DNA of 64,000 nt from UBA2108 sp002713215 (lineage in GTDB: Bacteria > Bacteroidota > Bacteroidia > Flavobacteriales_G > Salibacteraceae). The DNA is taken from contig CALAPY010000062.1 of NCBI GenBank assembly GCA_937891015.1, positions 1-64,000 on the forward strand. The letters are read 5' to 3'. The translations under genes and the position numbers were made by a program. Within the stretch, counting starts at the first letter, position 1; each line of letters begins with the position of its first letter. Under the pieces are notes generated by a model, which did not search any database, was not told where the DNA came from, and saw only the letters and a program-made list of their open reading frames with translations. This document shows positions 27,748 to 35,229 of this stretch, in pieces.

Positions 27748-27916
27748 TTGTTCCAAATTAGGAACAAAAACCCTAAAAAGGTGCCACCAAAATATTTGGC
27801 ACGTTCATTAGAGAAATTAAGGCTCAATTAAAAGGTAATCAGTAAGATACAAGATTTTGTATCGGGTTGTTTAGGTCGGACGGCCGACCATTACCAAACG
27901 TGTTACTGACACGTTT
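27748..27916. repeat. Chain of five further perfect inverted repeats
   Basis: Downstream of REP copy A: TTGTTCC/GGAACAA (27748-27767), GTGCCA/TGGCAC (27781-27802), GATACAA/TTGTATC (27846-27863), GGTCGG/CCGACC (27874-27889) and AAACGTGT/ACACGTTT (27896-27916). The last hairpin lies 5 bases after the stop of the minus-strand regulator fragment and can serve as its terminator. Parts of the chain recur at 33458-33600, 28279-28385 and 35826-35932. Confidence 0.8.
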
Positions 27917-27921
27917 AAAGC

Positions 27922-28305
27922 CTAAAGTTCCCTCATGGATTTAATGTCTAGTTTCTGGAAAATGTTTTGTAAATGAGTATCAACGGTATTGACTGAAATA
28001 TTTAACTCCTTTGCAATTTCCTCACGGGATACCCCTTGTTTACCCAACCAAGCCACATCCTTTTCGCGAGAGGTAAGTAAAGCATTCTTAGGCAAGTTCA
28101 TTAGTTTTTTTATTTCTTCCTGTTGTTCCTTGTTATACCAGGTGCCACCAGCCATAACAATTTTTGAAGCTTCAATGATTACATCCGTATCAACCGATTT
28201 ATGAATGTACCCCTTAACCAGATGGTGACGACAGAGCGAGAGTGTTTGAGTTTCGGTAAAAGAGCTAAACAAGATTATTTTTAGATTTAATTGAAAGTTA
28301 ATCAA
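27922..28305 (-). pseudogene. Truncated LuxR-type response regulator
   Basis: 127 residues homologous to the C-terminal two thirds of the intact regulators here: receiver end (KIILFSSF, GYIHKSVD with the conserved Lys) and the full NarL/LuxR helix-turn-helix (LTSREKDVAWLGKQGVSREE). The first ~70 residues, including the phosphoacceptor Asp, are missing. Homology stops at 28279-28286, where the bases TTTTAGAT are common to the regulator gene and to the 107-bp repeat that follows, so the 5' part was lost by recombination at this short homology. The ATG at 28305 lies inside the repeat. It may still yield a constitutive DNA-binding fragment. Confidence 0.75.
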
Positions 28306-28385
28306 TAAGTTACAAATTTTTTAGGTGAAAATTATTGGTTCGGAATACCGAACATTGCCAAACGTGTTACTAATACGTTTGGAAA
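28279..28385. repeat. 107-bp repeat, copy 1 (double hairpin)
   Basis: By eye 104 of 107 bases are identical to 35826-35932 with no gaps. It contains GTTCGG-AATA-CCGAAC (28338-28353) and CCAAACGT-N9-ACGTTTGG (28358-28382). The other copy sits directly after an intact response regulator; here it joins a truncated one. Confidence 0.9.
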
Positions 28386-28508
28386 AGTGCATTGAATAGA
28401 GAATATATGGCCGCTTCGCGAGTAGTAAATTTCTTTGGTATTGCCCAAAGGAACCGAAAGGCTAGTTGGTTGTAGCTTAATTTGGTGACTGCAATACGTT
28501 TGGAGAGC

Positions 28509-29090
28509 CTAAAGTTCTCGCATGGAATTAATATCTAGTTTTTGGTAGATATTTTGCAAATGACTGTCTATAGTTTTAATGGAAAGATTTAATTCTTCAG
28601 CAATTTCTTCACGCGACTTTTTTTGTTTGGCCAATCCAATAATTTCTCTTTCTCGTTCAGTAATTACGTCGCTTTTGGGAAGTTCTAAAAGCTGTTTAAT
28701 TTCTTCTCGCTGTTCGGGTTGATACCAGGTGCCGCCTTCAAAAACTGTTTCCATAGCCTGGGCGAGTACGTCAAGGTTTACCAGTTTGTTTACATAGCCT
28801 TTTACCAATTTATGCCGACACAAGGTGAGAATATAGGGTTCGGTAAATGAACTGAATATGATGATTTTTAGATGTCTGATTTTTAATTGGTCTATGTGGT
28901 TAAGAAATTTAGCAGCATGACCAAAACTTCCTAAATCATAATCGAGCAGAAGCAGATCATATTCAAGGAGTTTTTGGAAATCAAAATTTACTGGACTGAA
29001 TGCCTTTATTGATTTGTATTGTTTTTTTGCTAATGCTACTTCCAAACCTTGACCTACTGATTCATGGTCGTCAATAATTACAATTTTCAT
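28509..29090 (-). CDS. NarL/LuxR-family response regulator, operon 1
   Basis: 193 residues. Receiver domain with acidic pair D7-D8, phosphoacceptor D50 (LLLLDYD), Ser81/82 and Lys103 all present; C-terminal LuxR-type helix-turn-helix (ITEREREIIGLAKQKKSREE, SIKTIDSHLQNIYQKL). Its ATG overlaps the stop of the TPR sensor gene (ATGA), so the two are coupled and surely partners. Close paralogs at 35935-36516 and 41568-42149. A half copy of the CCAAACGT hairpin follows the stop. Targets are unknown; the inverted repeat before the operon is a candidate site. Confidence 0.92.
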   Translation of the reverse strand: MKIVIIDDHESVGQGLEVALAKKQYKSIKAFSPVNFDFQKLLEYDLLLLDYDLGSFGHAAKFLNHIDQLKIRHLKIIIFSSFTEPYILTLCRHKLVKGYVNKLVNLDVLAQAMETVFEGGTWYQPEQREEIKQLLELPKSDVITEREREIIGLAKQKKSREEIAEELNLSIKTIDSHLQNIYQKLDINSMREL

Positions 29091-30553
29091 AAGCGATTTT
29101 CGAGTAAGGGAATATGTATTTTAGTTCCATTGACAGCACAATCAAAGAAGCGGAGTAAGGCCCTGGTATTTTTCGAAAAATTAATAGGCTTGGCAGAATT
29201 TACTTCCACGCCGTATTCGTCGGGAGTAACCCAAAGTTTTTGCTTTCCGTCTTGCAGCAATTGCTCCAGGATACTTAGTACCGCAATTTTGTAATCAATG
29301 CTATGGGTTTCAGGGTCAATGTCGTGTGTTATCTCAATCCATTGTAAACCCTGCTTTGTGTTGCTGGGAATGTATTTGAGCCAATTGGTTTGGTTGAATC
29401 GCTTGCTGTACAATTGATGGTTTTGAATATAACTCAAGTCTTTACCGAGGTTATTTAACTGTTCCATTGCCTTTTCAATATCACCGCCATAAAGAAAACT
29501 CCTAGCCGCAAGCAAAGTGGGAGATGCGTTGGAATGAAGTCTAGATCCTACTTCACTTTTTTCATATTCCAATACCTTAAGTTGTTCAATGAACATGGCT
29601 GTTAAAGATTTGGATTCTTCTATTCGTTTGTTGGCATTTCGTTTTTCCATGTACCTTAATGCCAATACCAGTGCTAATGCGAATATCAGTATTGATACTA
29701 TGGCAATTACCCAGTTCATAATAGTAGCGAATTGGGCTTTGTCTTTTTGTAATTGTAGTTCTGATTCCAATTGGGCAATAGTTATGGCTGTTTCTCCATT
29801 TTTTAAATCATTAGCAACAATATGGTATTGGTCTTTGTAAGAATAAGCACTGTCATGGTTTCCTAATCGCCGATTTACTTCATAGAGATTCTTAAGTACG
29901 GCTTTCTTAAGTAATAGATCGTTGCTAAGGGTTGCAGATTTTCTTAAATAGAGTAGAGCGCTGTCCGGCATTTCCTGATTGAGATACATACTGCTCAGAT
30001 TATTAAGAATCATATTCATTTTTACAGAATCTCCTAAAGCCACTGCTAAGGCTTGTGCTTTTAGTAAGGTTTGTGCTGCACGATAATATTTGTTAGAATG
30101 ATTGTACAAGCCACTCATATTTACGAGGGTAGAAAGTTGGTCGGCTTTGTTTTTTGTATTTGTAGCATAAGCCAAACGTTGTTGATATAGCTTTTCTGCG
30201 AGGCCGTATTTTTTGATTTTCACGTAAACGTTAGCTAGGTTCGATTGACATTTTAGGAAATTCTCCTGATCTTTAATTTTTTGGTAGAACTTTCCTGCAT
30301 ATTTAAAGTTTTCAATGCTTCTTTCGTATTCTTCCTGCTGGTAAAGAATGATGCCTAGTTTTCGGTAGCTCTCTGCCATAACACTGTCAGGTGCATTTTG
30401 GGAATGTGTTAGTTTGAAGTAATAGGTGTAGGCACTGTCGAATTGTTTGTTTTGGTAGTGTTGGTTAGCGAGTTGTACCCTTTCGGGCCAGTGGTGCTTT
30501 GCACCGGCCCAAAGGGAACAACTCATAAGTAATATGGTTAATAATAATTTCAC
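29087..30553 (-). CDS. TPR membrane sensor with eroded histidine kinase domain, operon 1
   Basis: 488 residues, GTG start sharing its G with the upstream TAG stop. Signal peptide 1-18 (LLLTILLMSCSLWAGA), about six TPRs in the periplasm (residues 20-250), a coiled stretch, one membrane helix (~275-298) and a cytoplasmic part. Near residue 338 VGSRLHSNASPTLLAAR resembles the HisKA_3 phospho-His box (LH kept, following acid lost). The ATPase-like end lacks the N box Asn (ILEQLLQDG) and any DxGxG or GxGL box, so ATP binding looks lost. The paralogs share this state. Probably senses an envelope signal and acts on the coupled regulator by a non-kinase route, such as binding or phosphatase activity; that is inference. 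Confidence 0.85.
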   Translation of the reverse strand: MKLLLTILLMSCSLWAGAKHHWPERVQLANQHYQNKQFDSAYTYYFKLTHSQNAPDSVMAESYRKLGIILYQQEEYERSIENFKYAGKFYQKIKDQENFLKCQSNLANVYVKIKKYGLAEKLYQQRLAYATNTKNKADQLSTLVNMSGLYNHSNKYYRAAQTLLKAQALAVALGDSVKMNMILNNLSSMYLNQEMPDSALLYLRKSATLSNDLLLKKAVLKNLYEVNRRLGNHDSAYSYKDQYHIVANDLKNGETAITIAQLESELQLQKDKAQFATIMNWVIAIVSILIFALALVLALRYMEKRNANKRIEESKSLTAMFIEQLKVLEYEKSEVGSRLHSNASPTLLAARSFLYGGDIEKAMEQLNNLGKDLSYIQNHQLYSKRFNQTNWLKYIPSNTKQGLQWIEITHDIDPETHSIDYKIAVLSILEQLLQDGKQKLWVTPDEYGVEVNSAKPINFSKNTRALLRFFDCAVNGTKIHIPLLENRL

Positions 30554-31071
30554 TAATCAAATGTGAATACTGATTCACCAACAGGTTCCCCACCTTTTTT
30601 AGTTACCACTTTACCCGAAGGCTCATTATTTTCCCGTTCAATGGTTTCGTTAAAGGGTCGGTCTCCGGCAGCGGCTGTTCCACTCACTACATCAAATTGA
30701 AATTCGCCTTCGGCATTTCTACCTACATACTGGATGTCTTCGTTATCGCTAACGGCAATGTGGCCCACCAGGGCATAATCGTTTCCGCTAATGTGATCTA
30801 CCGGGTTTGGGTCTACTACAGGTCTGTATAAAACACTCATAATTTTATTGTTTTTAAATAAGTTAATAAAGGGCAAGTTAACGGCTTTTTCTATGGGTGG
30901 TTTCGTAGGAATGCCCTTTATTTTTCGCTTGCCTGCCGTAAGGCATGGTGTTTTATTCACTTCGGTAGACTCAGTACAAGGTTTTTTCATTTCCGCAGCC
31001 TGTGCCAAGGTAATTTTATTCTTTTCAATTATTTTTTCTAATCGTTCAATGGTCTCTTGTAAGTCATTCAT
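30553..31071 (-). CDS. Small acidic protein of operon 1, two parts fused
   Basis: 172 residues. Residues 1-77 hold a helical start (MNDLQETIERLEKIIEKNK) and a Lys/Pro-rich linker; residues 78-172 begin at an internal ATG (30840, MSVLYRPVVDPNPVD) and are 95 residues long, exactly the length of the separate gene in operon 2, with about 80 percent identity by eye. Conserved core: YALVGHIAVSDNEDIQYVGR, DVVSGTAAAGDRPFNE. No signal peptide, no family recognised. It may be made both as the long form and from the internal ATG. It is always directly upstream of and coupled to the TPR sensor, so a partner, antagonist or target of that sensor is plausible. Confidence 0.7.
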   Translation of the reverse strand: MNDLQETIERLEKIIEKNKITLAQAAEMKKPCTESTEVNKTPCLTAGKRKIKGIPTKPPIEKAVNLPFINLFKNNKIMSVLYRPVVDPNPVDHISGNDYALVGHIAVSDNEDIQYVGRNAEGEFQFDVVSGTAAAGDRPFNETIERENNEPSGKVVTKKGGEPVGESVFTFD

Positions 31072-31085
31072 AGTTTACTAGATTA

Positions 31086-31102
31086 TGGGAGTAGAACTCC
31101 CA
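31086..31102. promoter_or_regulatory. Perfect 17-bp palindrome before operon 1
   Basis: TGGGAGT-AGA-ACTCCCA, 15 bases before the first ATG of operon 1. The identical 17 bases stand 16 bases before the start of operon 2 (38490-38506). Beyond it both leaders also share a TATAAATAACCA block (about 31135-31146 and 38540-38551). A regulator binding site or an RNA hairpin controlling translation are both possible. Confidence 0.6.
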
Positions 31103-31396
31103 AACCTAAAATTGGTTTTTGGGAAAGCTCTAAGTATAAATAACCATTTTTCGAGATTTATTTACAGTTTTTGTCCTGTTGAGTGGGGCGGAACAAAGTG
31201 AAAGGTAAAAATGCGTGTAAACCCTTAAAAGAAAACCCACCCAAAAATGTATCTTGCAAGCCCCACGTTAGCGCGAGCTTCCAAGCTCGTTCTAACGTTT
31301 AAAGAATTGTTCCAAAAAAAAGCCCTCAAAAAAGTGGAGATAGTTTTTTTGCGTAGAGGTAAAATAAAAATGACAATAAGATATTACTGAATTGAA
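31103..31396. other. Intergenic region between divergent units, with REP copy B
   Basis: Holds the shared leader block of operon 1 (to ~31150), a TGCGTGTAAACCCTTA stretch at 31212 similar to the one at 16894 before the Rhs gene, and REP hairpin copy B with the arms CGTTAG/CTAACG and the perfect inner stem CGAGCTT/AAGCTCG (31266-31297). No coding frame seen. Confidence 0.7.
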
Positions 31397-32137
31397 ATGC
31401 GATATTTCTTTATTTTAAACTTTCTGTTATTTGTCTTAGTGGGCAGTTCACAGACACAGAAGGGTACTTTGTTACTAAGGGTCTTTCCTGTAGATGCAAT
31501 TGTAAAAATAGACGGTAAAAAATACGTTGAACGCGATCAAAATGGCTTCTTAAAAATTGAATTGGACAGCGGAATGCACTTTTTGCAATGCTGGGCACCA
31601 ACTCATGAGTTGATAGAAGATAGCATTAGAATTAAGGCCAATGAAACGGTCAGAAAAGTTCAATACATAAGTCACTCAAAAGAGTTTCAATCTTTTAAAC
31701 AAAGCAAAAGAAGGCAGGCAGTTGGAAAAACAGTTTTACTCGTTGTTCCACCAGCAATGCTCATCGGATTTACAACGGAATACTTCATAAAAGAGCCAGA
31801 TATGAAATTAAAAGTTGAGAACTCGAAAACAGATGTTGAATCAACCAAGCAGGTTTATTTGGATGCAATCACCATTAATACGGTAAAATCCAGTAGGGAA
31901 GCATACGAAAGGTCAGTTGACAATTATAACGAGCGGGTAAGCGAATACAATGAGTTTGTTACTATTTCTGCAATAAAAATTAGTGCCTCAGCTGTCATAA
32001 CGGGCCTTTCAATTTGGTGGGTCACCAAGTTTAAAAAACTCGAATATGAAGAGAAACAGCTGTTATCCAGAACTAAAATAATACTAGACCCAATAAATGG
32101 ACAGGCTTTCTTAACATGGAAAATACAGAAACAATGA
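31397..32137 (+). CDS. PEGA-like secreted/membrane protein, module copy 1
   Basis: 246 residues. Signal peptide 1-19 (FILNFLLFVLVGSSQ), a short beta domain resembling PEGA (KGTLLLRVFPVDAIVKIDGK, MHFLQCWAPTHELIEDSI), a long charged helical stretch with VDNYNERVSEYNEFV, and two hydrophobic segments (VGKTVLLVVPPAMLIGF, ISASAVITGLSIWWV). Paralog of 33600-34388 with conserved order and length. Its TGA overlaps the ATG of a small lipoprotein gene (ATGA). Function unknown; envelope location by signals. Confidence 0.75.
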   Translation: MRYFFILNFLLFVLVGSSQTQKGTLLLRVFPVDAIVKIDGKKYVERDQNGFLKIELDSGMHFLQCWAPTHELIEDSIRIKANETVRKVQYISHSKEFQSFKQSKRRQAVGKTVLLVVPPAMLIGFTTEYFIKEPDMKLKVENSKTDVESTKQVYLDAITINTVKSSREAYERSVDNYNERVSEYNEFVTISAIKISASAVITGLSIWWVTKFKKLEYEEKQLLSRTKIILDPINGQAFLTWKIQKQ

Positions 32138-32529
32138 GGAATATTTTTATTCTGCTAGCATTATCGATATTCTGTAATTCGTGCCTTAAGAGTGAATACG
32201 AAGATTATACTTTACCGCATAACCAATATGGGGACATGTACCCCGATATAAAGACGGTTACTTTTATCGGATTTAGAACACAAGGAATTGGTCAATCGTG
32301 TAACTTGTATCTCGATTTTAAAATAGATACAACTGGCACCGGAGTTCACCCAGGCAATATTGGTGGAGTTTTTTTATTTCAAAACAACAAACACATTAGG
32401 ACGCTCCAGATCTGGAGAACGAATACCGTGTTAGCACGAAGTTGCTTAGGGGCAAAAACATTTAGGTTTCAACTCATAGATAAGGAGGGCTACCATGTTG
32501 GGAAAGCAACAACCGTGGTTTGGGAATGA
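32134..32529 (+). CDS. Small lipoprotein, module copy 1
   Basis: 131 residues from the ATG at 32134, which overlaps the preceding TGA. Lipobox LSIFCNSC. The mature part is beta-rich (TVTFIGFRTQGIGQSCNLYL, IGGVFLFQNNKHI) and reads like a small Ig-like or lipocalin-like domain with two Cys. It occupies the same place as the lipoprotein at 34395-34802, although the two have diverged. Unknown function; presumably works with the PEGA-like protein at the envelope. Confidence 0.7.
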   Translation: MRNIFILLALSIFCNSCLKSEYEDYTLPHNQYGDMYPDIKTVTFIGFRTQGIGQSCNLYLDFKIDTTGTGVHPGNIGGVFLFQNNKHIRTLQIWRTNTVLARSCLGAKTFRFQLIDKEGYHVGKATTVVWE

Positions 32530-32597
32530 TGTGCGATTATTCCACGCCTCGTTCCAGCGCGATTGTATCCCCTAAAGCTACTCTCGTTAATATCATT

Positions 32598-33434
32598 ATG
32601 AAATTTCATATAACTTACTGGCTATTTTTTTTACTGGTAGTATCCTGTTCTCAGTCTCCAAATAAACTATTGAACCTGGGTTATGAATTTTTGGGTAAAG
32701 GTTTGAACGAAAAAGCGGATTCAGTTTTTTCTGAAATAATTAGAAATGATGGGCAGGTCTCACTTGCGTTTAATGGTCGAGGGATGGCGAAGAAAAGAAT
32801 GGGAAATCTGGAAGGTGCCATTGCAGATTATTCAATAGCTATTGAAATTGATAGTAATCCTGTTCATATATCTAATAGAGCAATTGCATATAGTAAGCTA
32901 GGTAAATACCTGGAGGCGCACAATGATTATTTGTTGGTATTGGAAAGAGATAGTGGGAATAGCGATTATTGGTTTGGTTATGGAGAGGTATTAATTAAAC
33001 TTGAAGATTATAATAAGGCAATTATAGTTTTTGAGCGCCTTAATACTCAAGGAAGCGGTCATAGGTTAAGTAAAGTATGGGAAAATCTTGGCTTTTGTTA
33101 TAATAAAAAAGAAGAACGCATAAAAGCAATAGAATCTTATAAAGAAGCGATTCGGGTAGACAGCTCAAATTCGATTGCTTTTAATGAACTTGGAGCTATT
33201 TACTTAAATTTTGGAATGTATGTTATATCTCGGGAAATATTTAAGGAGTCTTTATCTTATCTTAATAACACTGAGGATAGCGCTTTTGCTTTTTATCATT
33301 TAGGGTTGTCTTATGATTTCTTGGAAGAAAAAGATAGTGCTTGTAAGTACTATCAAATGTCCATAAATTTAGGTATTGACGAATCAATTGTTGGTGAAAC
33401 CATTCAAGGAACTTGTGGTGATATTACTAATTGA
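32598..33434 (+). CDS. TPR lipoprotein
   Basis: 278 residues from the ATG at 32598 (MKFHITYWLFFLLVVSC is a lipoprotein signal with Cys about residue 17); the frame extends to 32520 but those residues are not signal-like. Six TPR units follow (LAFNGRGMAKKRMGNLEGAI, SNRAIAYSKLGKYLEAHNDY, and so on). AT-rich relative to the left of the window. No enzyme domain. Probably a periplasmic protein-protein scaffold; partner unknown. Confidence 0.8.
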   Translation: MKFHITYWLFFLLVVSCSQSPNKLLNLGYEFLGKGLNEKADSVFSEIIRNDGQVSLAFNGRGMAKKRMGNLEGAIADYSIAIEIDSNPVHISNRAIAYSKLGKYLEAHNDYLLVLERDSGNSDYWFGYGEVLIKLEDYNKAIIVFERLNTQGSGHRLSKVWENLGFCYNKKEERIKAIESYKEAIRVDSSNSIAFNELGAIYLNFGMYVISREIFKESLSYLNNTEDSAFAFYHLGLSYDFLEEKDSACKYYQMSINLGIDESIVGETIQGTCGDITN

Positions 33435-33457
33435 TTTGATAGGGGTGAAAAGTGGCT

Positions 33458-33596
33458 CAAGCTCGTTCTAACGTTTAAATATTTGTTCAAAAGGAACAAA
33501 AACCCTTAAAAAAGTGCCACCAAAATATTTTGGCCCTGTTTTTAGAAATATTCTGAATTAATTAAAAGACAGTCAGTAAGATACAAAATTTTAGTA
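33458..33596. repeat. REP half copy C plus shared repeat block
   Basis: CAAGCTCGTTCTAACG is the right half of the REP hairpin; the left half is missing. It is followed by the same order of blocks as at 27748: TTGTTC/GAACAA hairpin, CCCTTAAAA, GTGCCACCAAAATATTTTGG and CAGTAAGATACAAAATTTT. The block ends just before the ATG at 33600, so here it forms the leader of a gene. Confidence 0.75.
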
Positions 33597-33599
33597 AAA

Positions 33600-34388
33600 A
33601 TGAACTTAAAAACTTTAAATAAAATGCAAGCAAAATTGGAGCGCGCACCACTTAAAGCAATAATACTCACGTTAATTATTAGCAACATGGTATTTGGACT
33701 CGATGCCCAAAATTTAGTTGGAAAAGGCAAGTTGTTACTAAGAGTAAGCCCGTTAAACGCTATTGTAAAAATTGATTCAAAAAAGGTCAATTCCAAACCA
33801 GGAATTATGAGTCTGGATTCTGGATGGCACTACATTGAAATGTGGGCACCAACACGGGTTCTTTTAATTGATAGCATTTATATTAAAGCTGACACATTAA
33901 ATCGATATACCAAAGTTCTTCCGGTAACTGAATCGTACTTAGCATATAGAAAAGAGGCTGTTTCTTTTAAAGCCAAAAGAACAGCAACCAACTTACTAAT
34001 ACCGGTAATTGGTGTAGTTTATTATCCATTGGTAGTTAATCCAAAAATAAACGACTACAATAATCAATTGAAAACGCTTCAAGATCAAGCTCAAGGTATA
34101 GCTACAGAATACGAGAATTTGACGTTTGTAGGTACATTTGAAGCCTATAAAAAGGAATACAAGGAGTTGGTTCAACAATACAATTCCACACTAGAAGAAA
34201 GGGATAAATACATTGAAAAGCAATACTACATTTATGGTGCCGCTGCTTTGCTCGAAATTGGGGTGATAATATGGACAGCAAACTGGAATAAACCCAAGTT
34301 TGTAGAAGAAACATTACTATCTAATGTAGCGTTAAAAACTGGGCATGTTCTTCAAAATCCAACCCTTGGTTTAACCCTGAAATTTTAA
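33600..34388 (+). CDS. PEGA-like secreted/membrane protein, module copy 2
   Basis: 262 residues, paralog of 31397-32137: KGKLLLRVSPLNAIVKIDSK and WHYIEMWAPTRVLLIDSIYI align with the first copy, followed by a hydrophobic stretch (TNLLIPVIGVVYYPLVV), a coiled coil (NDYNNQLKTLQDQAQG; YNSTLEERDKYIEKQ) and a second hydrophobic segment (IYGAAALLEIGVIIWTA). Signal peptide near residues 17-37; the ATG at 33624 is an alternative start. The REP-derived block at 33458-33596 is its upstream region. Function unknown. Confidence 0.75.
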   Translation: MNLKTLNKMQAKLERAPLKAIILTLIISNMVFGLDAQNLVGKGKLLLRVSPLNAIVKIDSKKVNSKPGIMSLDSGWHYIEMWAPTRVLLIDSIYIKADTLNRYTKVLPVTESYLAYRKEAVSFKAKRTATNLLIPVIGVVYYPLVVNPKINDYNNQLKTLQDQAQGIATEYENLTFVGTFEAYKKEYKELVQQYNSTLEERDKYIEKQYYIYGAAALLEIGVIIWTANWNKPKFVEETLLSNVALKTGHVLQNPTLGLTLKF

Positions 34389-34394
34389 CAAACT

Positions 34395-34802
34395 ATGAAA
34401 ACTATTGCTATTTTTTTGATTCTGCTAATTACCTGTTTTTTCAGTTGTAAAAAAGAGGAGTATGAACCCATGGAAGAAGATGCTTTGAATTATAATATTT
34501 ATGACCCGGAATCTGGAGTAGAACTAATCCACGTTGAGTTTACAAAGACCAATAAATGTGATTGTGTAATTGTAGATATAGCTGGAACGCCTACGTATTC
34601 AAAAACTAAATTTGCCGCTTGGACTACTGGCGTGTGGGTTGGCAGTACTTTTTTAAGAAAGAATGTAAGAAGGGGTGCTGTAAGAGTTAAGTGTTCGGAC
34701 ACCACTCATTTAAGGATTTTGATAAAAACTACTTTTGGACAGGGACTACCTAAGTGGCATCTTGACAATGGGTATCGAATTTATGATCCTTCAACCATGT
34801 AA
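34395..34802 (+). CDS. Small lipoprotein, module copy 2
   Basis: 135 residues, signal IAIFLILLITCFFSC with a lipobox Cys at about residue 18, then a beta-rich domain with Cys residues (KTNKCDCVIVDIAGTP, RGAVRVKCSDTTHLRI). It follows the second PEGA-like gene by 6 bases, mirroring copy 1. Similarity to the first lipoprotein is weak by eye but order and size agree. Unknown function. Confidence 0.7.
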   Translation: MKTIAIFLILLITCFFSCKKEEYEPMEEDALNYNIYDPESGVELIHVEFTKTNKCDCVIVDIAGTPTYSKTKFAAWTTGVWVGSTFLRKNVRRGAVRVKCSDTTHLRILIKTTFGQGLPKWHLDNGYRIYDPSTM

Positions 34803-34812
34803 TACCCCTTGC

Positions 34813-34837
34813 TACCGCACGATTGTATCGTGTGGTA
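34813..34837 (+). terminator. 11-bp hairpin after the lipoprotein gene
   Basis: TACCGCACGAT pairs with ATCGTGTGGTA over a TGT loop, with one G-T wobble, starting 10 bases after the stop. No T-run follows. Terminator or a small repeat; similar CGATTGTATC letters occur at 32559-32570. Confidence 0.4.
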
Positions 34838-35101
34838 TTAAGAACTACAGTATTCTTTTGGTTACTAGCTTTTTAGCTGGTTCTGGCTTGTATCCTGGTT
34901 ATGATTTTTTGAGTAAATTAAATTTGTTCCAAATACAGAACAATTTATAATTCCAATATGTATAGAGTTCTTAAACCAATGAAAATGTACTTTTAGTAAG
35001 AGTTTATAAGATGGAAATAGAGGATGAAATGGGATTTAATTTTGTGAGTGATAAGCTTGTATTTACAGGGAGCCACACGGCAACCGGGGGTGGATAGCAT
35101 G

Positions 35102-35149
35102 GTACGCAAAATAGAAGTCACCTTTGATTACTACCCCTATGGCAAAGTC
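35102..35149 (+). pseudogene. Orphan Rhs fragment
   Basis: The frame reads VRKIEVTFDYYPYGKV, matching ESAFDYYPYGKVL of the giant Rhs protein (about residues 3164-3176, just before the Rhs core). Nothing else of an Rhs gene is present: the frame runs into REP hairpin copy D at once and the upstream 300 bases show no long frame. It is a remnant of a second Rhs tip or a displaced one. Confidence 0.6.
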
Positions 35150-35155
35150 CCCCTG

Positions 35156-35186
35156 CGTTGGTGCGAGCGTCCCGCTCGTTCTAACG
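35156..35186 (+). repeat. REP hairpin, copy D, left flank of RAYT
   Basis: CGTTGG-TG-CGAGCG-TCC-CGCTCG-TT-CTAACG, inner 6-bp stem perfect. Lies 43 bases before the RAYT start and points opposite to copy E on the other side. Confidence 0.85.
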
Positions 35187-35211
35187 TGTACTTAAGCTAA
35201 GTTACAATCAT

Positions 35212-35219
35212 TACTTTTG
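35212..35219 (+). promoter_or_regulatory. -7 promoter box of RAYT
   Basis: TACTTTTG, exact fit to TAnnTTTG, 10 bases before the ATG at 35230. No TTG at standard distance. Confidence 0.35.
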
Positions 35220-35229
35220 ACCATAATCG

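Noticed and set aside
28305..28509. Integrase attachment site
   Set aside because: No tRNA, no integrase gene and no flanking direct repeat; the similarity to 35826-35932 is explained by the 107-bp repeat.
30838..30840. Separate annotation of the internal ATG protein in operon 1
   Set aside because: Possible but not provable from sequence; kept as a note in the 172-residue gene entry.
34735..34950. 71-codon frame after the lipoprotein gene
   Set aside because: Overlaps the real gene in another frame and runs through the hairpin at 34813-34837.
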